This document shows, piece after piece, positions 21,515 to 29,426 of a stretch of 64,000 nt of DNA. The translations under genes were made by a program, and so were the position numbers. The notes beneath the pieces are model-generated. The model did no database searches, was not told the origin of the DNA, and saw nothing but the letters and a program-made list of their open reading frames with translations. Origin of the DNA: Pseudomonas sp. MPC6 (GTDB taxonomy: Bacteria; Pseudomonadota; Gammaproteobacteria; Pseudomonadales; Pseudomonadaceae); assembly GCF_006094435.1 (NCBI RefSeq), contig NZ_CP034783.1:6777169-6841168 (forward strand), read 5' to 3'. Within the stretch, counting starts at the first letter, position 1; each line of letters begins with the position of its first letter.

Positions 21515-22183
21515 ATGAGCAAAAAAATTGCAGTGATCCTTTCCGGCTGTGGCGTATACGACGGCGCCGAGATCCACGAGAGCGTGATTACCCTGCTGCG
21601 CCTGGACCAGCGTGGCGCCCAGGTGCAGTGTTTCGCCCCGAATATTGCGCAGTTGCATGTGATCAACCACCTGACCGGCGAAGAAATGCCCGAATCGCGC
21701 AATGTGCTGGTGGAGTCGGCACGAATCGCCCGGGGCCACATCAAGGATATTCGCGAAGCGGACGTTGAAGAATTCGATGCGCTGATCGTTCCCGGCGGGT
21801 TCGGAGCGGCCAAGAACCTCTCCAACTTCGCCATCGAAGGCGCGGGCTGCACCGTGCAGCCGGAAGTCCTGGCGCTGGCCGAAGCCTTTGCCGAAGCGGG
21901 CAAACCGGTCGGGCTGATCTGCATCTCGCCGGCGCTGGCAGCGAAAATCTATGGGCCGGGCGTGACCTGCACCATCGGTAATGACGCCGACACGGCCGCC
22001 GCGATGAACAAGATGGGGGCGACACACGCGGAATGCGCGGTGACTGAAATCGTTGAAGACAAGGCCCGCAAGCTGGTCAGTACGCCGGCGTACATGCTGG
22101 CGCAAAGCATCAGCGAAGCAGCCTCCGGCATCAACAAACTGGTCGATCGCGTGCTCGAACTGACACACGAAAACGACGCCTGA
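21515..22183 (+). CDS. elbB: ElbB-like glyoxalase of the DJ-1/PfpI superfamily
   Basis: A 222-residue class I glutamine-amidotransferase-like protein. It has the ElbB pattern: KIAVILSGCGVYDGAEIHE at the N-terminus, the LIVPGGFGAAKNLSNFA glycine turn (~90-106), and the nucleophile-elbow region GLICISPALAAKI with a cysteine. ElbB shows weak glyoxalase activity in E. coli and its older link to isoprenoid synthesis is indirect. GGAGAAAA precedes the ATG. A tandem REP array begins immediately after the gene. Confidence 0.88.
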   Translation: MSKKIAVILSGCGVYDGAEIHESVITLLRLDQRGAQVQCFAPNIAQLHVINHLTGEEMPESRNVLVESARIARGHIKDIREADVEEFDALIVPGGFGAAKNLSNFAIEGAGCTVQPEVLALAEAFAEAGKPVGLICISPALAAKIYGPGVTCTIGNDADTAAAMNKMGATHAECAVTEIVEDKARKLVSTPAYMLAQSISEAASGINKLVDRVLELTHENDA

Positions 22184-22192
22184 CACGGTTCT

Positions 22193-22854
22193 TGTCGGGG
22201 TCGGATTGCTGGCGAAGGCGGTGTGCCAGGCAACATTGATGCTGGATGTGACGGCCTCTTCGCTGGCAAGCCAGCTCCTACAGGGAGGTGTGTCGATTGC
22301 ACGATTGTAGGAGCCGGCTTGCTGGCGAAGGCGGTGTGTCAGGCAACATTGATGCTGGATGTGATGGCCTCTTCGCTGGCAAGCCAGCTCCTACAGGGAG
22401 GTGTGTCGATTGCACGATTGTAGGAGCCGGCTTGCTGGCGAAGGCGGTGTGTCAGGCAACATTGATGCTGGATGTGATGGCCTCTTCGCTGGCAAGCCAG
22501 CTCCTACAGGGAGGTGTGTCGATTGCACGATTGTAGGAGCCGGCTTGCTGGCGAAGGCGGTGTGTCAGGCAACATTGATGCTGGATGTGATGGCCTCTTC
22601 GCTGGCAAGCCAGCTCCTACAGGGAGGTGTGTCGATTGCACGATTGTAGGAGCCGGCTTGCTGGCGAAGGCGGTGTGTCAGGCAACATTGATGCTGGATG
22701 TGATGGCCTCTTCGCTGGCAAGCCAGCTCCTACAGGGAGGTGTGTCGATTGCACGATTGTAGGAGCCGGCTTGCTGGCGAAGGCGGTGTGTCAGGCAACA
22801 TTGATGCTGGATGTGATGGCCTCTTCGCTGGCAAGCCAGCTCCTACAGGGGGCG
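22193..22854. repeat. Tandem array of a 113-bp REP doublet, about six copies
   Basis: Copies begin at 22306, 22419, 22532, 22645 and 22758, a strict 113-bp period. They are preceded by a diverged first copy (22193-22305) and the last is cut after its second arm (~22854). Each unit contains GTAGGAGCCGGCTTGCTGGC, a ~25-bp spacer, the inverted arm GCTGGCAAGCCAGCTCCTAC, and a ~20-bp linker. Copies 2-5 appear identical. The last arm overlaps the 3' end of yaiI. The open frames through the array come from repetition and are not genes. Confidence 0.95.
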
Positions 22855-23298
22855 CGATAACCGGGTGAGGATCCGGTCCAGCGCATTGGCAAACGCCTGT
22901 TTCTCGCGTTCGCCGAACGGCGCCGGGCCGCCGCTCATCTGCCCCTGCTCGCGCAAATCGGTGAACAGGTTGCGCACCGCGAGTCGATCGCCCATGTTCT
23001 GTGCATCGAACTCCTTGCCGCGCGGGTCCAGCGCTGCAACCCCCTTCTTCACCAGCCGGTCCGCCAGCGGCACATCGCTGCAAATCACCAGCTCACCGGG
23101 AACCGCGTGCTCCACCAGATAGTCGTCGGCCGCATCCGGACCGCTGGGCACCACGATCAGCTTCACCAGGGCCAGGCCCGGCTTGATCTGCGGCTGCCCG
23201 GCCACCAGCACCACTTCGAACTGGCGCTTGAGGGCGAACTTCACCACCAGATCCTTGGCGGCCCGGGGGCAGGCGTCGGCATCGATCCAGACACGCAT
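22843..23298 (-). CDS. YaiI/YqxD family protein (DUF188)
   Basis: A 151-residue member of the YaiI/YqxD family with the diagnostic N-terminus RVWIDADACPRAAKDLVVKF and VICSDVPLADRLVKKG in the middle, a PIN-like fold with conserved aspartates. The biochemical function is not established. The ATG at 23298 follows GAGGAAAACACA, which suits the family start; the frame open to 23337 gives an atypical extension. The final codons and stop (TAG at 22845) lie inside the last REP arm of the neighbouring array, so the C-terminal end has been set by the repeat. Confidence 0.88.
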   Translation of the reverse strand: MRVWIDADACPRAAKDLVVKFALKRQFEVVLVAGQPQIKPGLALVKLIVVPSGPDAADDYLVEHAVPGELVICSDVPLADRLVKKGVAALDPRGKEFDAQNMGDRLAVRNLFTDLREQGQMSGGPAPFGEREKQAFANALDRILTRLSRPL

Positions 23299-23322
23299 TG
23301 TGTTTTCCTCTTTTAAAAAGCA

Positions 23323-23387
23323 TCGCGGGCAAGCCACGCTCCCACAAGGCGAACGCTAAACCTGTGGGAGCGGGCTTGCCCGCGATT
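23323..23387. repeat. REP doublet between FTR1 gene and yaiI
   Basis: Inverted copies ATCGCGGGCAAGCC(A)CGCTCCCACA and TGTGGGAGCGGGCTTGCCCG separated by ~18 bp; a single long hairpin in the 108-bp gap between the two minus-strand genes. Confidence 0.85.
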
Positions 23388-23406
23388 AAGAGCGCAGCGA
23401 ATGCCC

Positions 23407-25305
23407 TTAAGAAACCCGCACCCGCCGCTTCTCGGCCACCCGGCTACGACTGTACAACACGATAATCGCCAGGATCGCCACCACCTGCGCACTTAACGAA
23501 TACGCATCCGCGTGGATCCCCAGCCAGTCGAAGTCAAAGAACGGCACCGGTCGCGTGCCGAAGATCCCGGCTTCCTGCAACGCCTTCACGCCGTGCCCGG
23601 CAAACACCACCGACAGCGCGCACAGCAGCCCGGCGTTGATGCTGAAGAACAACGACAGCGGCAGTTTTGCCGAGCCGCGCAGGATCACCCAGGCCAGGCC
23701 GACCAGCAACACCAGCGCCGTCGCACCACCGGCCAGCACCGCATCATGACCTGCCGGGCCGGCCTGCAGCCACAGGGTTTCATAGAACAGGATCACTTCG
23801 AACAGTTCGCGATACACCGAGAAGAACGCCAGGGTCGCAAACCCGAAACGCCCGCCGCCGCCCACCAGGCTGCTCTTGATGTAATCCTGCCAGGCGGCTG
23901 CATGGCGACGGTCGTGCATCCACACGCCGAGCCAGAGCACCATGACGCTGGCAAACAGCGCCGTCGCACCTTCGAGCAACTCGCGTTGCGAGCCGCTGAC
24001 GTCGATCACGTATGCCGCCAGTGCCCAGGTCCCGAGGCCGGCCAACAACGCCAGGCCCCAGCCGACATTGACGCTGCGCACCGCCGATTGCTGGCCGGTG
24101 TTGCGCAGGAACGCGAGGATCGCTGCCAGCACCAGGATCGCTTCCAGTCCTTCGCGCAGCAGGATCAGCAAGCCGGAGATGTAACTCAGGGACCAGCTCA
24201 AACCATCGCTGCCCAACAGGCCGGCGGCTTCCTGCAACTTGGCCTTGGCCGTGTCCAGGCGCAGCTGGGCCTGGGCCACAGGCAGCCCATCCTGCAACGA
24301 TTGGCGGTAAGCCATCAGGGATTTTTCAGTGTCTTTGCGCACGTTGGCGTCGACGTTGTCCAAGGAGCTTTCGACCAGCTCGAAGCCTTCCAGGTACGCC
24401 GCCACTGACAGGTCGTAGGCCTGATCATGATCGCCGGCCCGATAAGCCGCGATGCTCTTGTCCAGGGTCTCGGCGGTGTAGTCGAGCAATTGCCCCGGGC
24501 CGCGCTTGACCTGTGGCGGTTGCGCGCGCTGGGCACGGAAGGTCGCCGCGGCTTGCGGGCCGTCCACGGCCTGTACTTCTGCCGGCGTCTGACGTGCCAG
24601 ATCCGCGATGTTGTAGGCCTGTGCATTGTTGGCGGCGGCCGGATCGGCACTGAAACCGGCGATGTAAGTCGCCAGGTCCCAACGCTGGCGATCGTCCAGC
24701 TGATCGGCAAAGGCCGGCATGTCGGTGCCTTCCACACCCAGGCCCAAGGTGTTGTAGATCGCGTAGAGGCTCAGGTGGTCCAGGCGCGCCGCATCACGCA
24801 GATTGGCCGGCGGCGGTGTCAGGCCGACACCCGCGGGGCCGTCGCCGGCACCGGTGTCGCCGTGGCAGACCGAACAGTGCTGGGCGTACAGCGGCGCTCC
24901 GCGAGTCGGGTCCGGGGTGATGATCGGGGCCTGACTGACTTCATAGGCCACTGCCAGCTTCGCGCCGAGTTGCCGTGCCTGGCGGGCGACATCCGCGCCA
25001 TCCTGACGCGCCACGATGGCGCTACGCAGCGCACCGACGCCCTGCTCCAGCCCGGCCTTCTCCGGCTTGGCCGGCATCGCGACGATCAAGCCTTGCAGCA
25101 CCTTGATGAATTCCAGCTGCTCGCGGTATTCCGACTCGTCGACGACCTTGCCCGCTTGCACGGTTTGCGGATAGTCGGCGCCAATGTAATCGAGCAAATG
25201 CAGGGCTTGCGGCGCACCTTCCACGGTGTCGGCCAGCAGATTGAAACTGCACAAGGCAAACAACGGCAACACCAGCCAGGCCAGAACACGGGACGGGGAA
25301 GTCAT
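23407..25305 (-). CDS. Cytochrome c-FTR1 fusion, predicted iron permease
   Basis: A 632-residue protein. It begins with a signal peptide (ends ~25, LLADTVEG), then a periplasmic part containing one class I cytochrome c domain with heme site CSVCH at 144-148 and probable axial methionine in GTDMPAF (~196). The C-terminal half (~372-625) is an FTR1-type permease with about seven membrane helices and REXXE motifs REGLE (384-388), RELLE (441-445) and RELFE (499-503), which carry ferric iron in the family. The fusion may link iron oxidation to transport. No EfeO- or EfeB-like gene is adjacent. No Fur box was convincing upstream. Confidence 0.85.
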   Translation of the reverse strand: MTSPSRVLAWLVLPLFALCSFNLLADTVEGAPQALHLLDYIGADYPQTVQAGKVVDESEYREQLEFIKVLQGLIVAMPAKPEKAGLEQGVGALRSAIVARQDGADVARQARQLGAKLAVAYEVSQAPIITPDPTRGAPLYAQHCSVCHGDTGAGDGPAGVGLTPPPANLRDAARLDHLSLYAIYNTLGLGVEGTDMPAFADQLDDRQRWDLATYIAGFSADPAAANNAQAYNIADLARQTPAEVQAVDGPQAAATFRAQRAQPPQVKRGPGQLLDYTAETLDKSIAAYRAGDHDQAYDLSVAAYLEGFELVESSLDNVDANVRKDTEKSLMAYRQSLQDGLPVAQAQLRLDTAKAKLQEAAGLLGSDGLSWSLSYISGLLILLREGLEAILVLAAILAFLRNTGQQSAVRSVNVGWGLALLAGLGTWALAAYVIDVSGSQRELLEGATALFASVMVLWLGVWMHDRRHAAAWQDYIKSSLVGGGGRFGFATLAFFSVYRELFEVILFYETLWLQAGPAGHDAVLAGGATALVLLVGLAWVILRGSAKLPLSLFFSINAGLLCALSVVFAGHGVKALQEAGIFGTRPVPFFDFDWLGIHADAYSLSAQVVAILAIIVLYSRSRVAEKRRVRVS

Positions 25306-25422
25306 GAATGAATCTCAGTTGGAAATAAGAAGTAACACATTGTTCACTTCGAATGCCATTCACTCAAGCTTTGTTCGCTGATATCGCGACGCTTGCAAAA
25401 AATAAACGAATAACAAAAACGA

Positions 25423-25528
25423 CCCTGTGGGAGCGAGCTTGCTCGCGATGGTCTTGAGGGCAACGCGTCCATTCAGAAAAAACGCGTTACCGTTGACGTC
25501 CATCGCGAGCGAGCTCGCTCCTACAGGG
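25423..25528. repeat. REP pair upstream of the FTR1 gene
   Basis: Arms CCTGTGGGAGCGAGCTTGCT (left) and AGCGAGCTCGCTCCTACAGG (right), inverted, ~45 bp spacer, in the 259-bp gap between the start of the FTR1 gene and the end of the lysE-like gene. Confidence 0.8.
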
Positions 25529-25564
25529 TATTAAATCGAGGTCGGGTTTTTGTGGCCGACAGAT

Positions 25565-26197
25565 TCAGACGGCGACTTTACGCAGCGTCGCCATGAACGC
25601 CGCCGCGCCAATGAACAGGCCGGCAAACGTGCGGTTCATGCGTCTTTGCTGTTTGGGCGTGCGCAGCATCCGCAACACCTTGGACGCCAGCCCGGTGTAA
25701 CCGGCCATCACGATCAGGTCCACAAAGACCATGGTCACACCGATGATCAGGTATTGCGCCAGCAGCGGCGCATGAGGGTCGATGAACTGCGGCAACACCG
25801 CCAGCATGAATACCAGCGCCTTGGGGTTGCTGATGTTCACCAGAAAACCACGGAATACCAGGGCCATCGGCTTGCCGATCTGCCGCACGGCCGCGTCGTC
25901 GCTCATGTCGCTGGGCAGCGCTCGCCATTGCTTGACCGCGAGGAAAACCAGATAGGCCACGCCGAACCATTTGATCGCGTAGAAGGCCGTGGCCGACGCG
26001 GTGAGAATGGCGCCCACACCGGCGCCGACAATCGCGATCTGCACCGCCAGGCCCAATTGCAGGCCCAGGGCGTTCCAGTATCCGCGCCAGAAACCGTATT
26101 GCAGACCGCTGGACATCGACGCAATGGCGCCGGCACCGGGAGACAGGCTGATCACCCAGCAGGCGGCAAAAAACGCCAGCCATGTTTGAAGCTCCAT
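25565..26197 (-). CDS. LysE/RhtB-family amino-acid exporter
   Basis: A 210-residue inner-membrane protein of the LysE/RhtB family with about six membrane helices. The N-terminus WLAFFAACWVISLSPGAGAI carries the conserved SPGP-like turn (here SPGAG), and NISNPKALVFMLAVLPQF is the second family signature. Such proteins export homoserine, threonine or related amino acids. The substitution of the usual SPGP proline is worth noting. No regulator is adjacent. Substrate unknown. Confidence 0.85.
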   Translation of the reverse strand: MELQTWLAFFAACWVISLSPGAGAIASMSSGLQYGFWRGYWNALGLQLGLAVQIAIVGAGVGAILTASATAFYAIKWFGVAYLVFLAVKQWRALPSDMSDDAAVRQIGKPMALVFRGFLVNISNPKALVFMLAVLPQFIDPHAPLLAQYLIIGVTMVFVDLIVMAGYTGLASKVLRMLRTPKQQRRMNRTFAGLFIGAAAFMATLRKVAV

Positions 26198-26310
26198 TGC
26201 ACACCTCGACTCGGACTCGTGACAGATGTCTAAGCTAATGCGGCTTTGGGCTGGTGACTATCGATTTTTTTCAGGATGTTGCGACTGCCGACCAGCGTTT
26301 GCAGCTGTAG

Positions 26311-26400
26311 GGCTCCTTCGCGAGCAAGCTCGCACAGGTGACCGCGTGCTCATTAACGACTCGGTCAAACTGTGGGAGCGGGCTTGCCCGCGAAGGCGGT
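26311..26400. repeat. REP pair between lysE-like and mscS-like genes
   Basis: CTTCGCGAGCAAGCTCGCAC and inverted TGTGGGAGCGGGCTTGCCCG arms, ~38 bp apart, just after the mscS-like stop codon at 26420. Confidence 0.8.
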
Positions 26401-26419
26401 GCGTCAGGCGACAGAAGAC

Positions 26420-27001
26420 TTACTTTTCAAACCCACCGGACGAGAATACATCCGTGCCCCGCCAACGCCGAACCGAACGCTGGAAGAACAGGCTGTTGGG
26501 CACTTGCACCATGGCGCTGCCGGTGCCGAGCTCTTCGGCTTCGATCAAGGTGGTGTAGAGCAGATTGATCGCCACCACCCGCCCCTTGACCCCGGGCTTG
26601 TCGGTGGTGTCCACCAGCTCGACCACGTCACCGATGCGGAACGGTCCGACGGTATAGATCAGAATGGCGCAGAGCAGGTTGGAGAGCACGCTCCACATGG
26701 CGAAGAACGCCACCGCCGCCACCGCGACAAAGCCGGACAACGCCGTCCAGAGCACCGTGGCCGATACGCCGAGGCGTTCCAGGACGAAGATCAGCGCACT
26801 GCCCATGATCAGCCAGCGCAAACCACCGCGCAGCGGCATCAGCAACTGCGGCGGCAATGGATAGCGCTCGCTCAGGCGGGTCAGGCACTTGGCGACGAAG
26901 CGTTGGGCGATATAACCCGCCAACAAGATCAGGAGGATTTGCCCGAAGAGCCAGAGCGGCTCGATCCACATCGCCGCCAGCGGCAGCTTGAAGGCCTCCA
27001 T
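26420..27001 (-). CDS. Small mechanosensitive channel (MscS family)
   Basis: A 193-residue MscS-family protein with three membrane helices and the pore-lining region plus beta domain: ALSGFVAVAAVAFFAMWSVL (pore helix), then PFRIGDVVEL and VVAINLLYTTLIEAE. It is much shorter than E. coli MscS (286 residues) and lacks most of the C-terminal alpha/beta cage. It should open under membrane tension to release solutes, though conductance of such short members is variable. The ATG at 27001 shares its A with the stop codon of the upstream ABC-F gene (TGATG), so the two are translationally coupled. Confidence 0.82.
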   Translation of the reverse strand: MEAFKLPLAAMWIEPLWLFGQILLILLAGYIAQRFVAKCLTRLSERYPLPPQLLMPLRGGLRWLIMGSALIFVLERLGVSATVLWTALSGFVAVAAVAFFAMWSVLSNLLCAILIYTVGPFRIGDVVELVDTTDKPGVKGRVVAINLLYTTLIEAEELGTGSAMVQVPNSLFFQRSVRRWRGTDVFSSGGFEK

Positions 27002-28911
27002 CAAGACAACGCCTCCAGCTCCGCCTGCATGCTTTCGAGCAACTCCAGGGCTTCCATCCAGGCTTCTTCCAGCTCGGCTTCACGCACCTTCAGCCTGGCC
27101 TGTTCGGCCAGCAGATCACGCAATTCGTTCTTGCGTGCCGGTTCGTAAATGTCGCTGTCGCCAAGGCTGGCATCGATTTTCGCCAGTTTCTCGTGCAGCT
27201 TGCCCAGCTCGGCTTCGAGCTTGTCAGCCTCGCGCTTGTGCGGGGCCAGTTGCTGACGCAGCGCCGCTGCGGCCTGGCGCTGGGCTTTCTTGTCGGTCTT
27301 GTCGGGATTGACCGGGGTATTACTGACCGGGGCATTGCGCTGACGGTACTCCACCAGCCAGCGGGTATAGTCTTCGAGGTCGCCGTCGAACTCCTCGACC
27401 TTGCCGTCCGCCACCAGATAGAAATTGTCGGTGGTGCTTTTAAGCAGATGACGATCGTGGGAGACCACCAGTACCGCACCGGTGAATTCCTGCAGGGCCA
27501 TGGTCAGCGCCAGGCGCATCTCCAGGTCCAGGTGGTTGGTCGGTTCGTCGAGCAGCAACAGGTTCGGCCGGCCCCAGGCGATCAACGCCAAGGCCAGGCG
27601 GGCCTTCTCGCCACCGGAGAAATTCAGCACCGGCTCGTCGATCCGCGCGCCACGGAAGTCGAAACCGCCGAGGAAGTCACGCAGGGTCTGTTCGCGCTCG
27701 GTGGGCGCCAGGCGCTGCATGTGCAGCAACGGGCTGGCCTTGGAGTCGAGCGAGTCCAGCTGATGCTGGGCGAAGTAACCGACCACGGTGTTCTCGCCAC
27801 GGGTCAGTCGACCGGACAAAGGCTCGAGATCACCGGAGAGGTTTTTGATCAGGGTCGATTTACCGGCACCGTTGGGGCCGAGCAGGCCGATCCGTGCGCC
27901 GGGGGTCAGTTGCAGCCGGACCTTCTCCAGCACGGTTTTGTCGCCATAGCCCAAACGGGCATCGGCCAGGTCGATCAACGGACTGGAGATCTTCGTCGAC
28001 TCGCGAAAGACAAAGTCGAACGGCGAATCGACGTGGGCGGCGGACAACTCTTCCATCCGCTCCAGCGCCTTGATCCGGCTCTGGGCCTGACGGGCCTTGG
28101 TGGCCTGGGCCTTGAAGCGGGCGATGTAGCTTTCCATGTGCGCACGTTGCGCCTGCTGCTTCTCGTACGCTTGCTGTTGCTGGGCCAGACGCTCGGCGCG
28201 GGCGCGTTCGAACGCGGTATAACCACCGCGGTACAGGGTGATCTTGCGTTGATCGACGTGCGCCACGTGATCGACCACGGCATCGAGGAAGTCGCGGTCG
28301 TGGGAAATCAGCATCAAGGTGCCAGGATAGCTTTTGAGCCATTCTTCGAGCCAGATGATGGCGTCAAGATCCAAGTGGTTGGTCGGCTCGTCGAGCAGCA
28401 ACAGGTCCGAGGGGCACATCAAAGCCTGCGCCAGGTTCAGACGCATCCTCCAGCCACCGGAGAAATCTCCTACCTGCCGATCCATCTGGTCGTTGGTGAA
28501 GCCCAAACCGGCCAGCAGCTTGCGCGCCCGGGCATCGGCGGTGTAACCGTCGGCACTGTCGAGCTCGGCATGCAGGCGGGCCTGAGCGGCACCGTCATGG
28601 GCCGCTTCGGCGGCGGCGAGGTCGCGTTGCACCTCGCGCAGGCGCAGGTCACCATCGAGCACGTAGTCGACCGCGATCCGATCGAGGGTGTCGATCTCCT
28701 GGCGCATGTGGGCGATGCGCCAGTCCGCCGGCAGGAAGCAATCACCCGAGTCCGGGTGCAGGTCACCCAGGAGCAAGGCGAACAGGCTCGATTTGCCGGC
28801 GCCGTTGGCACCGATGAGGCCGGCTTTGTGGCCGGCGTGCAGGGTCAGCTCGGCGTCTTCTAGCAGACGTTGCGGGCCACGCTGTAAAGTCAGGTTCTGA
28901 AGTCGAATCAT
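27001..28911 (-). CDS. ABC-F ATPase, YheS-like ribosome-associated protein
   Basis: A 636-residue protein with two ABC domains and no membrane segments. Domain 1: Walker A IGANGAGKSSLF, signature FSGGWRMRLNLA, Walker B LLLLDEPTNHLD. Domain 2: LGPNGAGKSTLI, FSGGEKARLALA, LLLLDEPTNHLD. Between them is the charged ABC-F linker (~240-290) and at the C-terminus a coiled coil (~560-636, ELEEAWMEALELLESMQ). YheS-type proteins bind the ribosomal E site and relieve stalled translation. The start at 28911 (MIRLQNLTLQRG) matches the family; the frame open to 28944 adds an unlikely leader. Confidence 0.93.
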   Translation of the reverse strand: MIRLQNLTLQRGPQRLLEDAELTLHAGHKAGLIGANGAGKSSLFALLLGDLHPDSGDCFLPADWRIAHMRQEIDTLDRIAVDYVLDGDLRLREVQRDLAAAEAAHDGAAQARLHAELDSADGYTADARARKLLAGLGFTNDQMDRQVGDFSGGWRMRLNLAQALMCPSDLLLLDEPTNHLDLDAIIWLEEWLKSYPGTLMLISHDRDFLDAVVDHVAHVDQRKITLYRGGYTAFERARAERLAQQQQAYEKQQAQRAHMESYIARFKAQATKARQAQSRIKALERMEELSAAHVDSPFDFVFRESTKISSPLIDLADARLGYGDKTVLEKVRLQLTPGARIGLLGPNGAGKSTLIKNLSGDLEPLSGRLTRGENTVVGYFAQHQLDSLDSKASPLLHMQRLAPTEREQTLRDFLGGFDFRGARIDEPVLNFSGGEKARLALALIAWGRPNLLLLDEPTNHLDLEMRLALTMALQEFTGAVLVVSHDRHLLKSTTDNFYLVADGKVEEFDGDLEDYTRWLVEYRQRNAPVSNTPVNPDKTDKKAQRQAAAALRQQLAPHKREADKLEAELGKLHEKLAKIDASLGDSDIYEPARKNELRDLLAEQARLKVREAELEEAWMEALELLESMQAELEALS

Positions 28912-28961
28912 AATGGCGGCGGAGTCTACCAGCTTCGCTCGCAACTGGCGCGAGTAGCACG

Positions 28962-29426
28962 ATGTCCTCTGACCTGTGGAGTTTTTCCCTTGGCGCTTAC
29001 GCCCGTCCCGGCGTCGAAGCCGCGTGCCTGCAATTGCAGGCGACGGGCGTCAATGTGTGCCTGCTGCTGTGTGGACTGTGGTTGGGACAGCGGGGAGTCG
29101 CCTGTAACGAACAACGATTGCAGTGGCTTCGCAACGTGGCCGAGCCGTGGGATTCAGATGTTGTACAACCGCTACGGGCATTGCGCACGCAGTGGAAATC
29201 CGCTGCGGCCAAGGACATGGAAGTGAATGCGTTGCGCGAACAGGTGAAGGCCCTGGAGCTCGAAGCCGAGCGACTGCTGTTATGGCGACTGGAGCGAGTG
29301 GCGCACAGTTGGCCGCAGTGTGGGGCGACCGATCCATCGGCCTGGCTGGAGGGTGTGACGGCAGGTGCCGCCCACCTGGACCGCGACGCGCTGCATCAGC
29401 TGCGCGTCGCGGCAACCGGCACTTAG
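28962..29426 (+). CDS. TIGR02444 family protein
   Basis: A 154-residue protein with the family N-terminus DLWSFSLGAYARPGVEAACL and VNVCLLLCGLWLGQRG; it is predicted to be all-helical and cytoplasmic. The family occurs in gamma-proteobacteria, usually next to ABC-F genes as here, and has no known function. It is divergent from the ABC-F gene (50-bp gap) and its last four bases overlap the convergent algP gene. Confidence 0.8.
   Translation: MSSDLWSFSLGAYARPGVEAACLQLQATGVNVCLLLCGLWLGQRGVACNEQRLQWLRNVAEPWDSDVVQPLRALRTQWKSAAAKDMEVNALREQVKALELEAERLLLWRLERVAHSWPQCGATDPSAWLEGVTAGAAHLDRDALHQLRVAATGT

Noticed and set aside
22193..22860. Regularly spaced repeats that could suggest a CRISPR array, and six overlapping ~80-residue frames
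   Set aside because: The whole 113-bp unit, including the spacer between arms, is identical from copy to copy, so there are no unique spacers and no cas genes; the frames result from the repeat.
25306..25400. Fur box upstream of the FTR1 gene
   Set aside because: Only a weak GAGATTCATT-like match; not enough for a Fur site.
27193..28863. 556-codon plus-strand frame opposite the ABC-F gene
   Set aside because: Antisense shadow of a strongly supported gene with both ABC domains on the other strand.
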